Source of the DNA: Stomoxys calcitrans
Lineage: Eukaryota; Arthropoda; Insecta; Diptera; Muscidae
Length of the DNA stretch: 64,000 bases
NCBI RefSeq assembly: GCF_963082655.1
Contig: NC_081554.1
Span: forward strand, 54,746,498 to 54,810,497
Reading direction: 5' to 3'
In this document: in pieces, positions 1 to 11,956 of the stretch
Layout of the letters: every line of letters starts with the position of its first letter
Numbering within the stretch: the stretch's first letter is position 1
Made by a program: the position numbers and the translations under genes
The notes under the pieces: generated by a model
What the model was told of the DNA's origin: nothing
What the model saw: the letters and a program-made list of their open reading frames with translations, nothing else
Database searches by the model: none

Positions 1-24
1 CCCCATCCTTCGATGGTGGGTATA
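1..24 (-). mobile_element. Family A element, terminal fragment
   Basis: The window opens inside the terminal hairpin motif (CCCCATCCTTCGATGGTGGG then TATA) that ends every minus-oriented family A copy here, for example near 29746. Only this end is visible; the rest lies outside the window. Confidence 0.7.
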
Positions 25-778
25 ACAATTATTTTTTTTTTATAAAAACAACAAAAAGAATCATAAAAAAATATTAAAAATAAAATTAAAAAAAAAATAA
101 AATTAAAAAAAAAATAAAATTAAAAAAAAATAAAATTAAAAAAAAATAAAATTAAAAAAAAAATAATAAAATTTAACGAAATTTTCAAAGAAAAATATTT
201 GTTTTTGCGCTTCATTTTATTTCAGTAGTATCATTTTGTTATTGGTTGCCCTTTTTCCAGCTGAAACCAATAAGGGCTTATCGAACTGATGATGAAATTT
301 TTATCAGCTTCGAAATCGCAATCTTCGTAGCCTGCCCAATGAATTTATAGCACACCACATAGCAGTAACGTTTCATAAAGGTTTGGGTTTTTATTTTGCT
401 TTCCATGCGAAATAGAAGAAAAATCAAAGCCTACTAGTTTCAGCTAGACAAAAAAACCAACAAAAACCAAAAATTTTATGAAATATAAAATGTTCGTGGT
501 TTTTTTAAACATCTTCCAGCTCGAGATCATATTCAATACTTTCTATGAAAAGAATAACATAGCAAAGAACTTATAAAAGTTTAGCAAGTGTGTGCCATTA
601 TTCAAAACACTTTGACTGGTTAGTGGATCATGATTTCTGATAAGCCATGTATCTTCATCAACACTATAGCCAAGTTGATTAAGGTTCCCTACTTAGCCAA
701 AGACTATTGAATACGGTGTAGAGCACGCTTTTGTTTTGAAACAGGGCTCAATAACTATAACTGTCTCTCTATAACTAT
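25..778. other. AT-rich stretch without recognisable gene
   Basis: Low-complexity A-rich DNA. Positions 75-170 are a short tandem array of a 17-18 bp unit (ATAAAATT followed by eight to ten A). The remainder, including 200-770, holds no convincing ORF, RNA gene or known repeat that I can name. Confidence 0.6.
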
Positions 779-1028
779 TTGGCGATTTTGGGAATGAGGC
801 GCTCCCCCTAGGCACGGCACTCCAAATTTGGATACCAAATGTATGTTTACATGTAACCATATGAGTGCAAATAAAATTTGGCTTAAATCACCTCACAAAT
901 TTCAGAGATCTGGCGTTTTTGAAAATTAGAGTAGGGGTGAGGGTCCGCCCCCACCCTTCAGATAAAAAAGTAGGTACCTAACTTTCACCACGGGTCCGTT
1001 CTGCATCATCTGTTAAAATTTTCGTTAT
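779..1028 (-). mobile_element. Family B element fragment
   Basis: The reverse complement matches the head of the family B copy at 29760-30030. It shares the GGGGGCGGACCCTCCCCC-type block, the text around CCAAATTTGGATACC and the AGATCTGGCGTTT segment. No coding capacity. It is a truncated, non-autonomous fragment. Confidence 0.65.
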
Positions 1029-1051
1029 TTTTTTTTATTATTTATTTTTTT

Positions 1052-1575
1052 TATACCCTCCACCACAGGATGGGGGGTATACTAATTTCGTCATTATGTT
1101 TGTAACTACTCGAAATATTCGTCTGAGACCCCATAAAGTATATATATTCTTGATCGTCGTGACATTTTATGTCGATCTAGCCATGTTCGTCCGTCTGTCC
1201 GTCTATCCGTCCGTCTGTCTGTCGAAAGCACTCTAACTTCCGAAGGAGTAAAGCTAGCCGCTTGAAATTTTGCACAAATACTTCTTATTGGTGTAGGTCG
1301 GTTGGTATTGTAAATGGGCCATATCGGTCCATGTTTTGATATAGCTGCCATATAAACCGATCTTGGGTCTTGACTTCTTGAGCCTCTAGAGTGCGCAATT
1401 CTTATCCGTTTTGAATGAATTTTCGCACGACGTGTTTTGTTATGATATCCAACAACTGTGCCAAGTATGGTTCAAATTGGTCTATAACCAGATAAAGCTC
1501 CCATATTTTAGCAGAATCCATGGTGGTGGGTTTCCAAGATTCAGTACGACCGAACTTAGTACGCTTTTACTTGTT
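1052..1575 (+). mobile_element. Family A (INE-1/mini-me-like, Helentron-like) short copy
   Basis: The copy starts with TATACCCTCCACCACAGGAT, which can fold on itself. It then has the conserved block ending in a TA run, followed by GTCGATCTAGCCATG and a GTCCGTCTGTC tract. It ends with CGAACTTAGTACGCTTTTAC plus TTGTT after a near-palindromic TTCAGTACGACCGAA. Only about one internal tandem unit is present. The TA run plus GTCY proto-microsatellite is the layout described for dipteran mini-me/INE-1-like elements; assignment to Helentrons is inference. Confidence 0.75.
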
Positions 1576-2014
1576 TGTTTTTTAACTTTGTATAACTAGC
1601 CACCCTCCTCCTGTACTACAACCTTAGTTTTCGCTTAATAAATAAATAAATGATGTTTGTTATGCGCACATTAATTCAATGATTAAACACTGTTATTAAC
1701 ATTGAACTAAAATAATTTCTCCTTCAATGAAATCCAAGTGGAAATTAATTTATTATGTGTCATTATGGGTGTATACGATAATGTGGTGCTGGTTTTCAAA
1801 GCTATAATCATATCCATCTTAGCCTTGTTCTGCCAACATGCCGTAGAGAAACACAACGAGTGACAAACCCCCAAAGGATACAAAGGTAAGGTAGGTAAAA
1901 TTTATGAATAATATTTCATCAATGTCACCGGTGGCAAAATATGAGAATTTCTCTGAGCTTTAATGAAAATCAAAATACTTTTGCTTTTGACACACATAAA
2001 CGGTAATATGTTGA
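1576..2014. other. Unassigned spacer
   Basis: No ORF, RNA gene or recognisable element beyond short AT-rich runs. The right edge grades into the family B copy that follows. Confidence 0.5.
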
Positions 2015-3434
2015 CTAAAATAATATATAATTTTTGATATCGGCAGGGGGGGGGGGGGGGGGGACGGCGGCGGACCCTCCCCCTTTCCCCAAAAGTACTA
2101 CCCAAAAACAAAAGTGTACCGATCGGGACAGTATGAGATTCAAATGAAAGGTATTCAAGAGTAGAATACGAATTTCATAATAAAAGCAGGGTCCAAGTAC
2201 CTGAGGGGCCGCCCCAGCCCCAAAACCGCCTAAAATAGGTTTATTTGACGATCATAACAATATGGGACTCAAATGAAAGGTATTCGGGAGTAGATTACCA
2301 ATATGGTCAGAAAGTAGGAATACGCTTTATAATTTATTTATAATGGATGGGGGCGGACCCTCCACCATTACCCCAAAAACACCACCCAAAATCAAAAATG
2401 GACCGGTAATGACAATATGGGTATCAAATGAAAAGTATTGGGGAGTAGATAACGAATCTGGCATATGAATTGGCACATTAGCCAATCACGGATATATGGC
2501 ACTTTGTTCCGTATAGACTAAAAAACGGCAGAACGGATTTTCTCGAAATGTTCGCATATTGTGTAAGTTGGTCTGCAAAAAAACATGGGCTATATAATTT
2601 TTCGGTATCGGAAGGCGGACGGACCCTCCTCCTTATGTCAAAAACACAACCCAAAATCAAAAGTCGGCCGATTGGTACAATAAAAGTATCAAATAAAAGG
2701 TATTAGAGACTAGAAAGCGAAAATGTTATTAAAATTTGAGTCTAAGTACCCATCGGGCCGCCCCAAGCTCAAAACTGCCCCAAACAGACATATTCGAAAT
2801 CAATATGGGACTCAAATGAAAAGTATTATGCAGTAGATTACAAATATGGTCAATATGGGACTCTAATGAAAAGTGGGACTCAAATGAAAAGTATTAGGCA
2901 GTAGATTACAAATATGGCATAAAACATTAGGTCCAAGTAATGAGAGGTCGCCCACCCCCAAATACCCCCAAATGGGCATATTAGCCGACCTTGGATATAT
3001 GGGACTCAAATGAAAGATAATAGGGAGTAGATTACGAATATGACATTAAAATTAGCGTTCAAGTCTAGGTGGCGCTTTTTCTCCTAAAGATACGTCAAAT
3101 GGGTTAATTGACCCATTATGATAATATGGGACTCAAATGATAGGTATTTGAGAGTAAAAAACGAATTGATATCCAATTTTGGAGCCAAGTGTTTTGGGGT
3201 ACGCCCTAAAGCACCCCCTAAACTGTACTTCATTTCCGTTGGAAATAAAGAACGAATTCGTTATCTATTTGCATTGCAAAGTGCCGGTGGCCGCCCCAAA
3301 ACGCCCTCCAAACAATTCATATTTACCGGCTATGGCAATATGGGACTCAAATTAAAGGGATTTGGCGGTGCAGCACGAATTTCATATTCATATTTGAGTC
3401 AAAATATGTGAAGTGCCATCCCTCTCCCAATGAG
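2015..3434 (+). mobile_element. Family B tandem-repeat element, probably two joined copies
   Basis: This is an imperfect tandem array of about 100-160 bp units. Each unit carries CAATATGGGACTCAAATGAA, a GGTATT...GAGTAGA stretch, then a C-rich block (CCCCAAAA...). A G17 run lies near 2047. A second element head (TTCCGTATAGACTAAAAAACGG) occurs at about 2508, so two copies appear joined. The array is non-coding; small ORFs here are repeat translations. A SINE follows at 3435, then a short B tail ending in the GC-rich motif near 3745-3765. Confidence 0.7.
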
Positions 3435-3690
3435 AACTTTACCCTAAGGAAGAACATTACCACCGATTACCGATTCAAGTTTAAACTCAATGATAAGGGA
3501 CCTTTTCTTATAGCCAAGTCCGAAAGGCGTCCCGCAGTTCGATACTTCTTTGAGGAACATTTTTTAAATGACCATGCACGGCATTGTACCTCGCAAATGT
3601 CGCCAATATTAGGAGGGGATAAACACCGCTTTGTTCGATATTCTCGAACGCGTTCAGCGTCATAGGCTACAATGGCACGAGTTCGATAAC
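3435..3690 (-). mobile_element. tRNA-derived SINE, degraded, inside family B
   Basis: Read on the minus strand this matches the other SINE copies: a head with GACGCTGAACGC, a body with GGCGACATTTG, and a tail with TCATTGAG TTTAAACTTGAATC. The B box is damaged. It lies just before the family B 3' tail (3691-3765), the same place as in the copies at 15150 and 31457. Confidence 0.6.
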
Positions 3691-3769
3691 CGCATTCAGG
3701 ACGAAGTGTCCCCACCCTAAAAAAATTTTAGAGAGTTAAAAAAGGCGCAGCGGAGCGGGCCCGTTTCGG

Positions 3770-4357
3770 CTAATATCCAAATATAGTTCGATCTTAATCA
3801 TATTTGGTTCAGTTGCCGAGAATCTCAAAAAGAGTAACAGTTCGAAATTTCAGCGAAATCGGGTAATAAGTGCGGCGTTCATGTATTGGGTTGCCCAAAA
3901 AGTACTTGCGGATTTTTCATATAGTCGGCGTTGACAAATTTTTTCACAGCTTGTGACTCTGTAATTGCATTCTTTCTTCTGTCAGTTATCAGCTGTTAAT
4001 TTTAGCTTGCTTTAGAAAAAAAGTGTAAAAAAAGTATATTTGATTCAAGTTCATTCTAAGTTTTATTAAAAATGCATTTACTTTCTTTTAAAAAATCCGC
4101 AATTACTTTTTGGGCAACCCAATAATTAAGCCCTAATTCGGATGATCGATCTATATGACAGCTATATCTAAATATGGTGCGATCTGGACCGTATTTGGTC
4201 CGATCTGGACCATATTCGGGAGTCTTAAAGCAGCTTACTGCTCCAAATTTCAGCAAAGTCGGAGAATAAATGCGACTGTTATAGGCCTAAGACCCAAATT
4301 GGGCAGATCGGTTTGTATGGCAGCTATATCCAAATATGATCCAATCTGGACCATTTT
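3770..4357 (+). mobile_element. Family A (subfamily A2) fragment, split by a MITE
   Basis: Two degenerate internal units of the A2 type are visible, with AAATTTCAGCGAAATCGGGTAAT, GGCCTAAGACCC and GGCAGCTATATCCAAATATG-like segments. The copy is interrupted by the mariner-type MITE at 3886-4122. Both element ends are missing. Confidence 0.55.
3886..4122 (-). mobile_element. Mariner-type MITE (237 bp), TA target site
   Basis: The ends are perfect inverted repeats starting TTGGGTTGCCCAAAAAGTA, and the element is flanked by TA on both sides (3884-3885 and 4123-4124). The interior lacks any transposase. Length and interior match seven other copies in this window. The end sequence resembles mariner-family termini; mobilisation by a mariner transposase elsewhere in the genome is inferred. 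Confidence 0.9.
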
Positions 4358-5249
4358 TGGTTGTGAAATTGACACCGTTGAGTGGCAGGAACTTTATGGC
4401 ATGTCTTGCGTAGATGAACAGATTGCATTTCTTCAACGTAATGTGAGTCAGATTTTCGACAAATGTGTTCCGATGAAGACCCGAACTGTTTTTTCGAATG
4501 GGAATCAGTGGTTTGATAATGATATTAAAGTATTGATACGTAAAAGAGATTGTGCGTACTCTCGATGGAAGCGTTTTAGAACACCTGAACTCTTTAATCA
4601 TTACAAGCGTGCGAGGAATCTGACCACTTCTTGTATAAAGACGAAGAAAATAGCTTATTTTAGTCGTTAATTTCAAAAAAGATACTTGGAGACATATTAA
4701 GTCAATTGGAATAGGAAGTGATAATGCATCAATTGATAGACATGTTGATTTAGATGAGATTAATAGGAGTTTCTTGAATATATCTTTTCCTAAGCCAAAC
4801 ATTTCTACGACAGTGAATTTAGTAACGTAAACCATAGTAGTAACAACACCTCACCAGACCTACGTTTTGATATTGAGCGTTTTGAACAAAGCGATATCGT
4901 TAGCGCTGTAGAATCGTTTAAGTCTAATGCCATTGGTTCTGATGGTATTGACCCAAGATTTTTTAGGATAATTCTACCCTTTATTCTTCCGTATATGTGC
5001 CATCTTTTTAACAATATTATTTTTTTAAGGAGTTGCTATCCACAGTCTTGGAAACGGGCAAGGATAGTCCCAATACCAAAGAATAACCAGGAATTTAGGC
5101 CAATAGCAATACTTCCATACGTCTCTAAGATATTTGAGACTCTAGTCAACCGGAAAATATCAGAATATATTGCGAATAATTCGCTGCTAACAGATTTTCA
5201 ATCTGGTTTCCGGCCAAAGCACAGTTGCACTACTGCACTTTTGAAAGTA

Positions 5250-5486
5250 TTGGGTTGCCCAAAAAGTAATTAGGGATTTTTAAAAGAAAGTAAATGCATT
5301 TTTAATAAAACTTAGAATGAACTTTGATCAAATATACTTTTTTTACACTTTTTTTTCTAAAGCAAGCTTAAAGTAAAAGCTGATAACTGACAGAAGAAAG
5401 AATGCAATTACAGAGTCACAAGCTGTGAAAAAATTTGTCAGCGCCGACTATATGAAAAATCCGCAATTACTTTTTGGGCAACCCAA
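5250..5486 (+). mobile_element. Mariner-type MITE inserted in the N1 reverse transcriptase
   Basis: The 237-bp element has TTGGGTTGCCCAAAAAG termini and TA duplications at 5248-5249 and 5487-5488. The reading frame runs directly across the insertion if the element and one TA are ignored, so it jumped into an RT coding sequence. Confidence 0.92.
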
Positions 5487-6342
5487 TAGTTGAAGATGTA
5501 AGGAGTGATATTGACGGCGATAAAGTTACCTTTCTTGTTCTTTTAGATCATTCGAAAGCATTTGTTTCCGTTGATCCCAATATACTTTGCCTTAAACTGA
5601 AACATTTATTTAAAATTTTCAGAAAGAACAACGGATCTTATATATACCTATCTTTCGAATAGAAGCCAATCGGTATGTGTTGATAGCCGCTGTTCTAGTT
5701 ATCTTCCAGTCTCAAGAGGTATTCCACAGGGGTCTGTATTGGGCCCACTCCTTTTTTCCTTATATAGCAATGACCTCCCTGGACAGTTGCGCAACTTTAG
5801 TATTCATATGTATGCCGACGACGTACAGCTGTATATGAGCTCCTCGCCGAAGAGGCTGATCGATGGCGTACTTCGACTAAATAATGACTTGGGTAGGATA
5901 AACACATGGGCAAACGCCAACGGACTACTTTTAAATCCAACAAAGTCAAAGTGCCTTGTAATTGGTAGGAATCGGGTGACAATGCCGCCCAATCTTGATG
6001 TGGCAATTGCTGGAGCCCCAATTGAGATTGTTTCATCTGCAAGAAACCTTGGTTTGGAGTTTGATGATAGACTTTCATGGAAGAATCATGTCAGTATGAA
6101 AGTGGGCAGGACCTGCGGCGTTTTACGAAACTTATATATGAGTCGACTGTATACCCCTTTGTCATTAAGAATGCTTTTGGCTAGGACATTTATTCTGCCG
6201 AAACTATTACACTCTTGCGAGGTTTTTTACGGTTGTGATGTAACTCATAGGAATAAAATGCACGTGGCCTTTAACGATATCGTTAGATACATTTTTGGTT
6301 TGCGTAGAAGAGACCGGGGAATCTGACTTTGCCAGACAAGTA

Positions 6343-6640
6343 AAGGGTGATTTTTTTGAGGTTAGGATTTTCATGCATTAGTATTTGACAGATCACGTGG
6401 GATTTCAGACATGGTGTCAAAGAGAAAGATGCTCAGTATGCTTTGACATTTCATCATGAATAGACTTACTAACGAGCAACGCTTGCAAATCATTGAATTT
6501 TATTACCAAAATCAGTGTTCGGTTCGAAATGTGTTCATCTTTCTCTTTGAGCATCTTTCTCTTTGACACCATGTCTGAAATCCCACGTGATCTGTCAAAT
6601 ACTAATGCATGAAAATCCTAACCTCAAAAAAATCACCCTT
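6343..6640 (+). mobile_element. Tc1/mariner-type fold-back element, truncated arm
   Basis: The left end is AAGGGTGATTTTTTTGAGG and the right end is its reverse complement, with TA at 6341-6342 and 6641-6642. The left arm is about 195 bp and encodes the first residues of a transposase (MNRLTNEQRLQII, start at about 6458). The right arm is only about 96 bp. It is a non-autonomous deletion derivative of the same family as 24286-24892. Confidence 0.85.
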
Positions 6641-6710
6641 TATAAGACACTGTCTTTTGTATGGGTTTTATCATAATAAAATACAAAAATACAAATACAA
6701 ATATTGACGG

Positions 6711-7079
6711 GCCTAGTAAAACTCACTATTCCGCATTTGAGGGAAATCCGGTAATAAATGCGCCTATTATAGGCTTAACAAACTAAATCGCCAGATCGGT
6801 ATATATAGTAGATATATCGAAATATAGTCCGATGTGGCCCATTCAACAACTTAACCTGTGTATAGAAGAAATACGAGTCTGCGCAAAATTTCAACTCAAT
6901 ATCTCAATTTTTAAAGACAATAGCGTGATTACTGAATTGAAGGACACACGGACGGACAGACACACGAAAATCGTTAAATCGTTTTGGAATTTTACAATGA
7001 TCCGAAATATATGTACTTTGTAGGGTCGAAAATGGAATGACTAAAAGAATATACCCCCTATCCTATAGTGGTGGATATA
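6711..7079 (-). mobile_element. Family A (A2) short copy
   Basis: Minus orientation. Shared A2 segments include AATTTCAACTCAATATCTCA, a short GGACGGACAG tract (reverse complement of the GTCY block) and a terminal CCCCCTATCCTATAGTGGTG. The GTCY block is very short and the 3' half of the element is missing. Confidence 0.65.
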
Positions 7080-8382
7080 AAAATACTTTTTTAATGTGAT
7101 TTTTATATGAAATCAAATATCGATTAAATTTTATATAAAATCTTGGCCAAATTTTGTATAATGAATAAAAACAGAATACACAATTTTTTTAACAATTTTT
7201 TTTTAAGCAATTTAACAATTTTTTTTAACCACTTTTATAAAATATTTTTTTATAAAAATATCCAGAATATTTAGAATTTGTTCTCTATTTTAGAAATACA
7301 AATTTGATTAATCATAAGGTTTGTGAGTCCCTTGAACCCAAGATTCCGCAATTAGATTGTAGCACATTAACCTACTCAAACACCCATCCACACTTGGGAA
7401 ATTGAAATAACATTATTAACAAACGTGACCTTGTTGCCAATTCTAACAACTACACAAAGAATGAATAAAATTCAGACATTTCCAAACGAGGAAACAAGAA
7501 AATATCCTAAAATAACCACCAAAATAAGGAAGAAGGAAAAAAAAAATAACAATAAACAAACATTTTCTATGGAGAGCACCAAAAAGCACTCGAACGGAAT
7601 TCAAGTCAGAGGGTATCTACACCATATAAAGAGATTACCGTCTAATTCGTTGGTGTTGGTTTCTTCTTCGTTTTCTTCTTCTTCTGCTTGGATATTCGAA
7701 TGTTACATTCATATCCTTTGCCCTTTCACATTTTGCACAACACAACGTGTTTGACTTCATGAGGTGGCACAGGATTTAACGATAATGAATCGGTATTAGG
7801 TGAGAGCATTGAATACTTACCGTGTCGTCGGTGTTATTTTATTAATATGTCCTTGTGAAAATTCCTTTTCATTGAAATTGAATTGGATTGGCTGGCTGTT
7901 TGGCTTGCGGACTGAGTAGAAGTGCTGTCGTTGTCGAATGGTGACAGCTGTGAACTATTGTTGCAAATAACAATAACAGTAACAGTTTCTGAACAATCTG
8001 TAAAGAAATGAAGAAGGATAGTAAAAACTGAAGATATCAACATTAATTATTGCAAGTGTGTGGCATTAATTTATGATTAATTTAGAAAAGCATAAAAAGG
8101 GCCAAAGTTCAGCTGAAACAAAAAACTGTAACAAAATATAAACAGTTTATTAAAAATACACAAAATATATATTAATATAAAGAAATACAAATTCAATAAA
8201 AAAATTAAAGTTACAAAAAAACAATAAAAATTAAAAAAAAAACCGAAAAGTAGAAAAATATAAAATATTAATATATACAAAATAAGTATAAAAAAGATTG
8301 GAAAACTAAACCTGATAAAAATGGAAAAAATACTTAAAAAATAATGTATAAAAATATTAACAAATCAAAATATATAAAATAA
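7080..8382. other. AT-rich region without supported gene
   Basis: The sequence has long A/T runs, especially 8070-8380. Candidate ORFs such as 7425-7754 are K/N- or S-rich with no recognisable domain. Nothing here can be supported as a gene. Confidence 0.55.
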
Positions 8383-8720
8383 CTAGCTGTACCCGGCCCC
8401 GCTCTGCTGCGCCTTCATTAGCACCACGCGAAAAATAAGTTTCTTATTTACTACCATATGCACCTCCCCAGTACAATTTGTCTATCTACTACCAAATACC
8501 TTTTATTGAACTCCATATAGCCATGATTGAAAAATATTCACATTTTGGAAGGTGCTTTGAGGGGAAGGCAACATCCTATCACTTGTACCTGATTTTTAAT
8601 ATCATATTCGTAGTGTACTCGCGAATGCCGTTTTATTTGAGTCTAATATTATCATGTTCGTCAAATATGCCCACTTGGGACGGTTTTGGTTTTGGGGCGG
8701 CCCACTTGGTAATTGCGCGC
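8383..8720 (-). mobile_element. Family B element, 3' part with intact terminus
   Basis: On the minus strand the copy ends GGCCGGGTACAGCTAG followed by T, after the GC-rich GCGCAGCAGAGCGG block. This 3' hairpin-plus-CTAG before T is the textbook Helitron 3' end. The rest is the family B repeat (ACGAATATGAT..., GACTCAAATAAAA). No coding capacity. Confidence 0.65.
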
Positions 8721-8726
8721 AATTTT

Positions 8727-10120
8727 TATACCCATCACCGAAGGATGGGGGTATATTCATTTTGTCATTCCGTTTGCAACACATCGACATATCCATCTCT
8801 GACCCTAAAAATATATCTTTAAAAATAGAGATATTGAGCTGAGACTTTGCACAGATTCTTTTTTTGTCCATAAGCAGATCAAAGTTCAAAGATGGGCCAT
8901 ATCGACCGATCCGCCTATTTGCGGTCTTAGGCCCAGTAGAGCCACATTTATTGTCCGTGAATTATGTCAGGCCCTTCGATATCCTTCTTCAATTTGGCCC
9001 AGATTGGTTCAGATTTGGATATAGCTGCCCTATAGACGGATCTCTCGATTTAAGGTCTTGGGCCAACAAAAGGCGCATTTATTGTCAAATTTTGCCGAAA
9101 TTTGGGGCAGTGAGTTGCGTTAGGCCCTTCGACATCTAACTTCAATTTGACCCAGATTCAGATTTGGATATAGCTGCCATATAGACCGATCTCTCGATTT
9201 AAGGTCTTGCGCCCACAAAAGGCGCATTTATTGTGAAATTTTGCCGAAATATGGGGCAGTGAGTTGTGTTAGGCTCTTCGACATCCTTCCTCAATCGCTC
9301 CAGATTTAAATATAGTTGTCATACAGACCGATCTCTCGATTTAAGGTTTTGGTCCCATAAAAGGCGCATTTATTGTCCAAAGTCGTCGAAATTTGGAACA
9401 GTGAGTTGCAGTAGGCCCTTCGACACCCTTCTTCAATTTGGACCAGATCGGACCAGATTTGAATATAGCTGTCATATAGACCGATCTCTCGATTTAAGGT
9501 TTTGGGCCCATAAGAGGCGCATTTATTGTTCGATGTCGCCGAAATTTGGGACGGTGAATTGTGTTAGGCCCTTCGACATCCTTCCTCAATTCGGCCTAGA
9601 TCGGTACAGATTTAAAGACCGATCTTTCGATTTAAGGTTTGGGGGTCATAAAAGGCGCATTTATTGTGCGATTTCGCCGAAATTTATGACAGTGAGTTGT
9701 GTTAGGCTCTACGAAATTTTTCTGAAACTTGGCCCAAATCGGTCCAGATTTGGATATAGCTGTCATATAGACCGATATCTCGATTTAAAGGCTTGGTTCC
9801 ATAAAAGGCGCATTTGTAACCCGATTTCACTGAAATTTGGCACAGTGACTTTTGTTAGGCTTTTCGAAATACGTGTCGTATATGGTTCAGATCGGTTAAT
9901 TTTTAGATATAGCTTCCAAAAAGACCAATATATTATTATACACAATTGAACAATGACTTGTACTACTTAGCATTTGGTCCAAATCGGAACATATTTCGAT
10001 ATAGCTGCTATGGGGCATAAGGTATGCATTTTTCACCGGATTTTGACGAAAGGTGGTTTACATATATACCCGAGTTGATGGGTATCCAAAGTTCGGTCCG
10101 GCCGAATTTAACGCCGGACC
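8727..10120 (+). mobile_element. Family A (A2) long copy with about seven internal units
   Basis: The copy begins TATACCCATCACCGAAGGAT and ends near a TTCGGTCCGGCCGAA hairpin (about 10092-10106). The interior is a tandem series of roughly 140-155 bp units containing GACCGATCTCTCGATTTAAG and AAAGGCGCATTTATTG. The GTCY block and TA run present in other copies are deleted near 8815. ORFs through it are translations of the repeats. Confidence 0.75.
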
Positions 10121-10125
10121 ATAAA

Positions 10126-11180
10126 TAAATGCTGAACATAGTAGAAGTCATTGTGTAATATTTCAGTTCATTCGGATAAGAATTGCGCAAAGAAGGGGCC
10201 CAAGAAGCAACATGGGAGATAGGTTTATATAGGAGCTGTATCAAGCTATTGATCGATTCAGACCATATTAGACACGTATGTTGAGAATCATGAGAGAAGC
10301 CGTTGTACAAAATTTCAACCAAATTGGATGAGAATTGCGCCCTCTAGAGGTTCAAGAAGTCAAGATCCCAGATCAGTTTATATGGCAGCTATATCAGGTT
10401 CTATATTGATTTACGCCATACTTAACACAGTTATTGGAAATCAAAACAAAACACCTCATGCAAAATTTCAGCCAAATCGGATGAGAATTGCGCACTCTAT
10501 TGGCTCAAGAAGTCAAGATCCAAGATCGGTTTATATGACAGCTATACCAGATTATGAACCGATTTGAGCCATACTTAGCACAGTTGTTGAATGTGATACC
10601 AAAGCATTACGTGCAAAATTTCAGTTAAATCGCAAGAGAATTGCGCCCTCTAGAGGCTCAAGAAGTCAAAACCCAGATCGGTTTATATGGCAGCTATATC
10701 AAAACATGGACCGAATTGAATCATACTTAGCGTAGTTGTGATACCAAATTTTTGACAAATTTTTTCACAGCTTGTGACTCTGTAATTGCATTCTTTCTTC
10801 TGTCAGTTATCAGCTGTTACTTTTAGCTTGCTTTAGAAAAAAAGTGTAAAAAAAAGTATATTTGATTAAAGTTCATTCATAGTTTTATTAAAAATGCATT
10901 TACTTTCTTTTAAAAAATCCGCAATTACTTTTTGGTCAACCCAATATTTACAATACCAACCGACCTACACTAATAAAAGGTATTTGTGCAAAATTTCAAG
11001 CGACTAGCTTTACTCCTTCAATAGTTAGCGTGCTTTCGACAGACAGACGGACGGACATGGCTAGAGCAACTTTAAATGACAAGACGATCAAGAATATATA
11101 TACTTTATGGGGTCTCAGACGCATTTTTCGCAAACAGAAGGACGAAATTAGTATACCCCCATCCTATGGTGGAGGGTATA
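10126..11180 (-). mobile_element. Family A (A1) copy, tail-to-tail with the previous copy
   Basis: Minus orientation. The units contain GGTTTATATGGCAGCTATAT and AATTGCGCCCTCTAGAGG. The copy runs to GACAGACGGACGGACATGGC at about 11040 and closes with CCATCCTATGGTGGAGGG. The last bases of the 3' end are missing at the junction with the copy ending near 10120. A truncated MITE is nested at 10752-10944. Confidence 0.75.
10752..10944 (-). mobile_element. Mariner-type MITE, one end deleted
   Basis: Right end is intact (GGTCAACCCAA then TA at 10945-10946). The left terminus and about 40 bp are lost; the match begins at TTGACAAATTTTTTCACAGC. Confidence 0.85.
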
Positions 11181-11956
11181 ACAATTTAATTATGAACCAT
11201 ATCCAGGGTAAACATAGCAACAAAATAAAATAATTATAAATAAAAATGTTATACAAGTAATTTTATTTATTTATAAAATTTACAAAACTCTGCCAGTATA
11301 TTAAACAAAAATCTCCATAAATTTATTGTATTCATTTTAATTAACTTCACTACACAAACAGCTCCCGAACCATTATTTTTCATTTATTCATATAATGTCG
11401 TATTTAACATTTAATTAAATTCTCTCCCTCTTCTCGGTAATTGGATTAATTCTCAAAAAATTACCAATTTCATTTGATTTCCTCTTTTATATTGACCACA
11501 AATATAACAATAGGATGATGGTTTGTATATCCAACCAACGCCAATTCTCATTAATTCTCGTTTCGAGATCAAACCACAGAAAATGATTGCCAATGCTTTT
11601 GTTTAATTTTATGCAACGCATATGAAAGGGAGGAGAGCTTAATAAAAGGGTCAACATTGCTTGATTTTGTATGGACATTGAAATCAATGAAAAAACAAAT
11701 TAAAACGTAATTTTAAATGAAAATAATCAGATTTTAAAATATTTTCTGCAAACATGGAGTTTTGAAGAATTTTTTTTATAAAATTTTAATTTCAAATAAA
11801 GCTTTCATAAAAATCCAATTTATCATAAAAAAGCAAACATTCTTTTCAAAATTTCCCTTGAAAATCAAATTTGTTCATGCCAATCACAAAACTTTCAAAC
11901 TGCAATGAAATATATTTTTATACAAATTTTTATAAAATTGTAAACATATTTCAATA
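11181..11956. other. AT-rich spacer, nothing identified
   Basis: The stretch has no ORF with a recognisable domain, no repeat shared with the rest of the window and no RNA-like fold that I could see. Confidence 0.5.

Larger units (their letters stand above)
4358..6710 (+). pseudogene. N1: non-LTR retrotransposon ORF2 remnant (reverse transcriptase)
   Basis: Pieces of one reverse transcriptase are spread over several frames. 4370-4665 is the endonuclease-RT linker region (NQWFDNDIKVLIRKRDCAYS). 4995-5247 holds RT motifs PIPKNNQEFRPIAIL and FQSGFRPKHSCTTALL. 5490-5660 has the LLDHSKAF motif. 5739-6326 has GIPQGSVLGPLLFSLY, the catalytic MYADDVQLY and NLGLEFDDRLSWKNHV, then the thumb. Frameshifts and stops separate the pieces. 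A mariner MITE (5250-5486) and a Tc1-type fold-back (6343-6640) are inserted. An AAATACA-rich tail near 6680-6705 may be the 3' end. I cannot fix the clade (CR1- or Jockey-like). It is dead. Confidence 0.8.

Noticed and set aside
7425..7754. 109-aa ORF as a host gene
   Set aside because: Lysine/asparagine-rich start and serine run from simple sequence, no domain, no splice or promoter context I could defend.
9266..9949. 227-aa plus-strand ORF with repeated CHIDRSLDLRFW text
   Set aside because: It is a translation of the family A internal units; the same units in other copies are interrupted by stops and indels.
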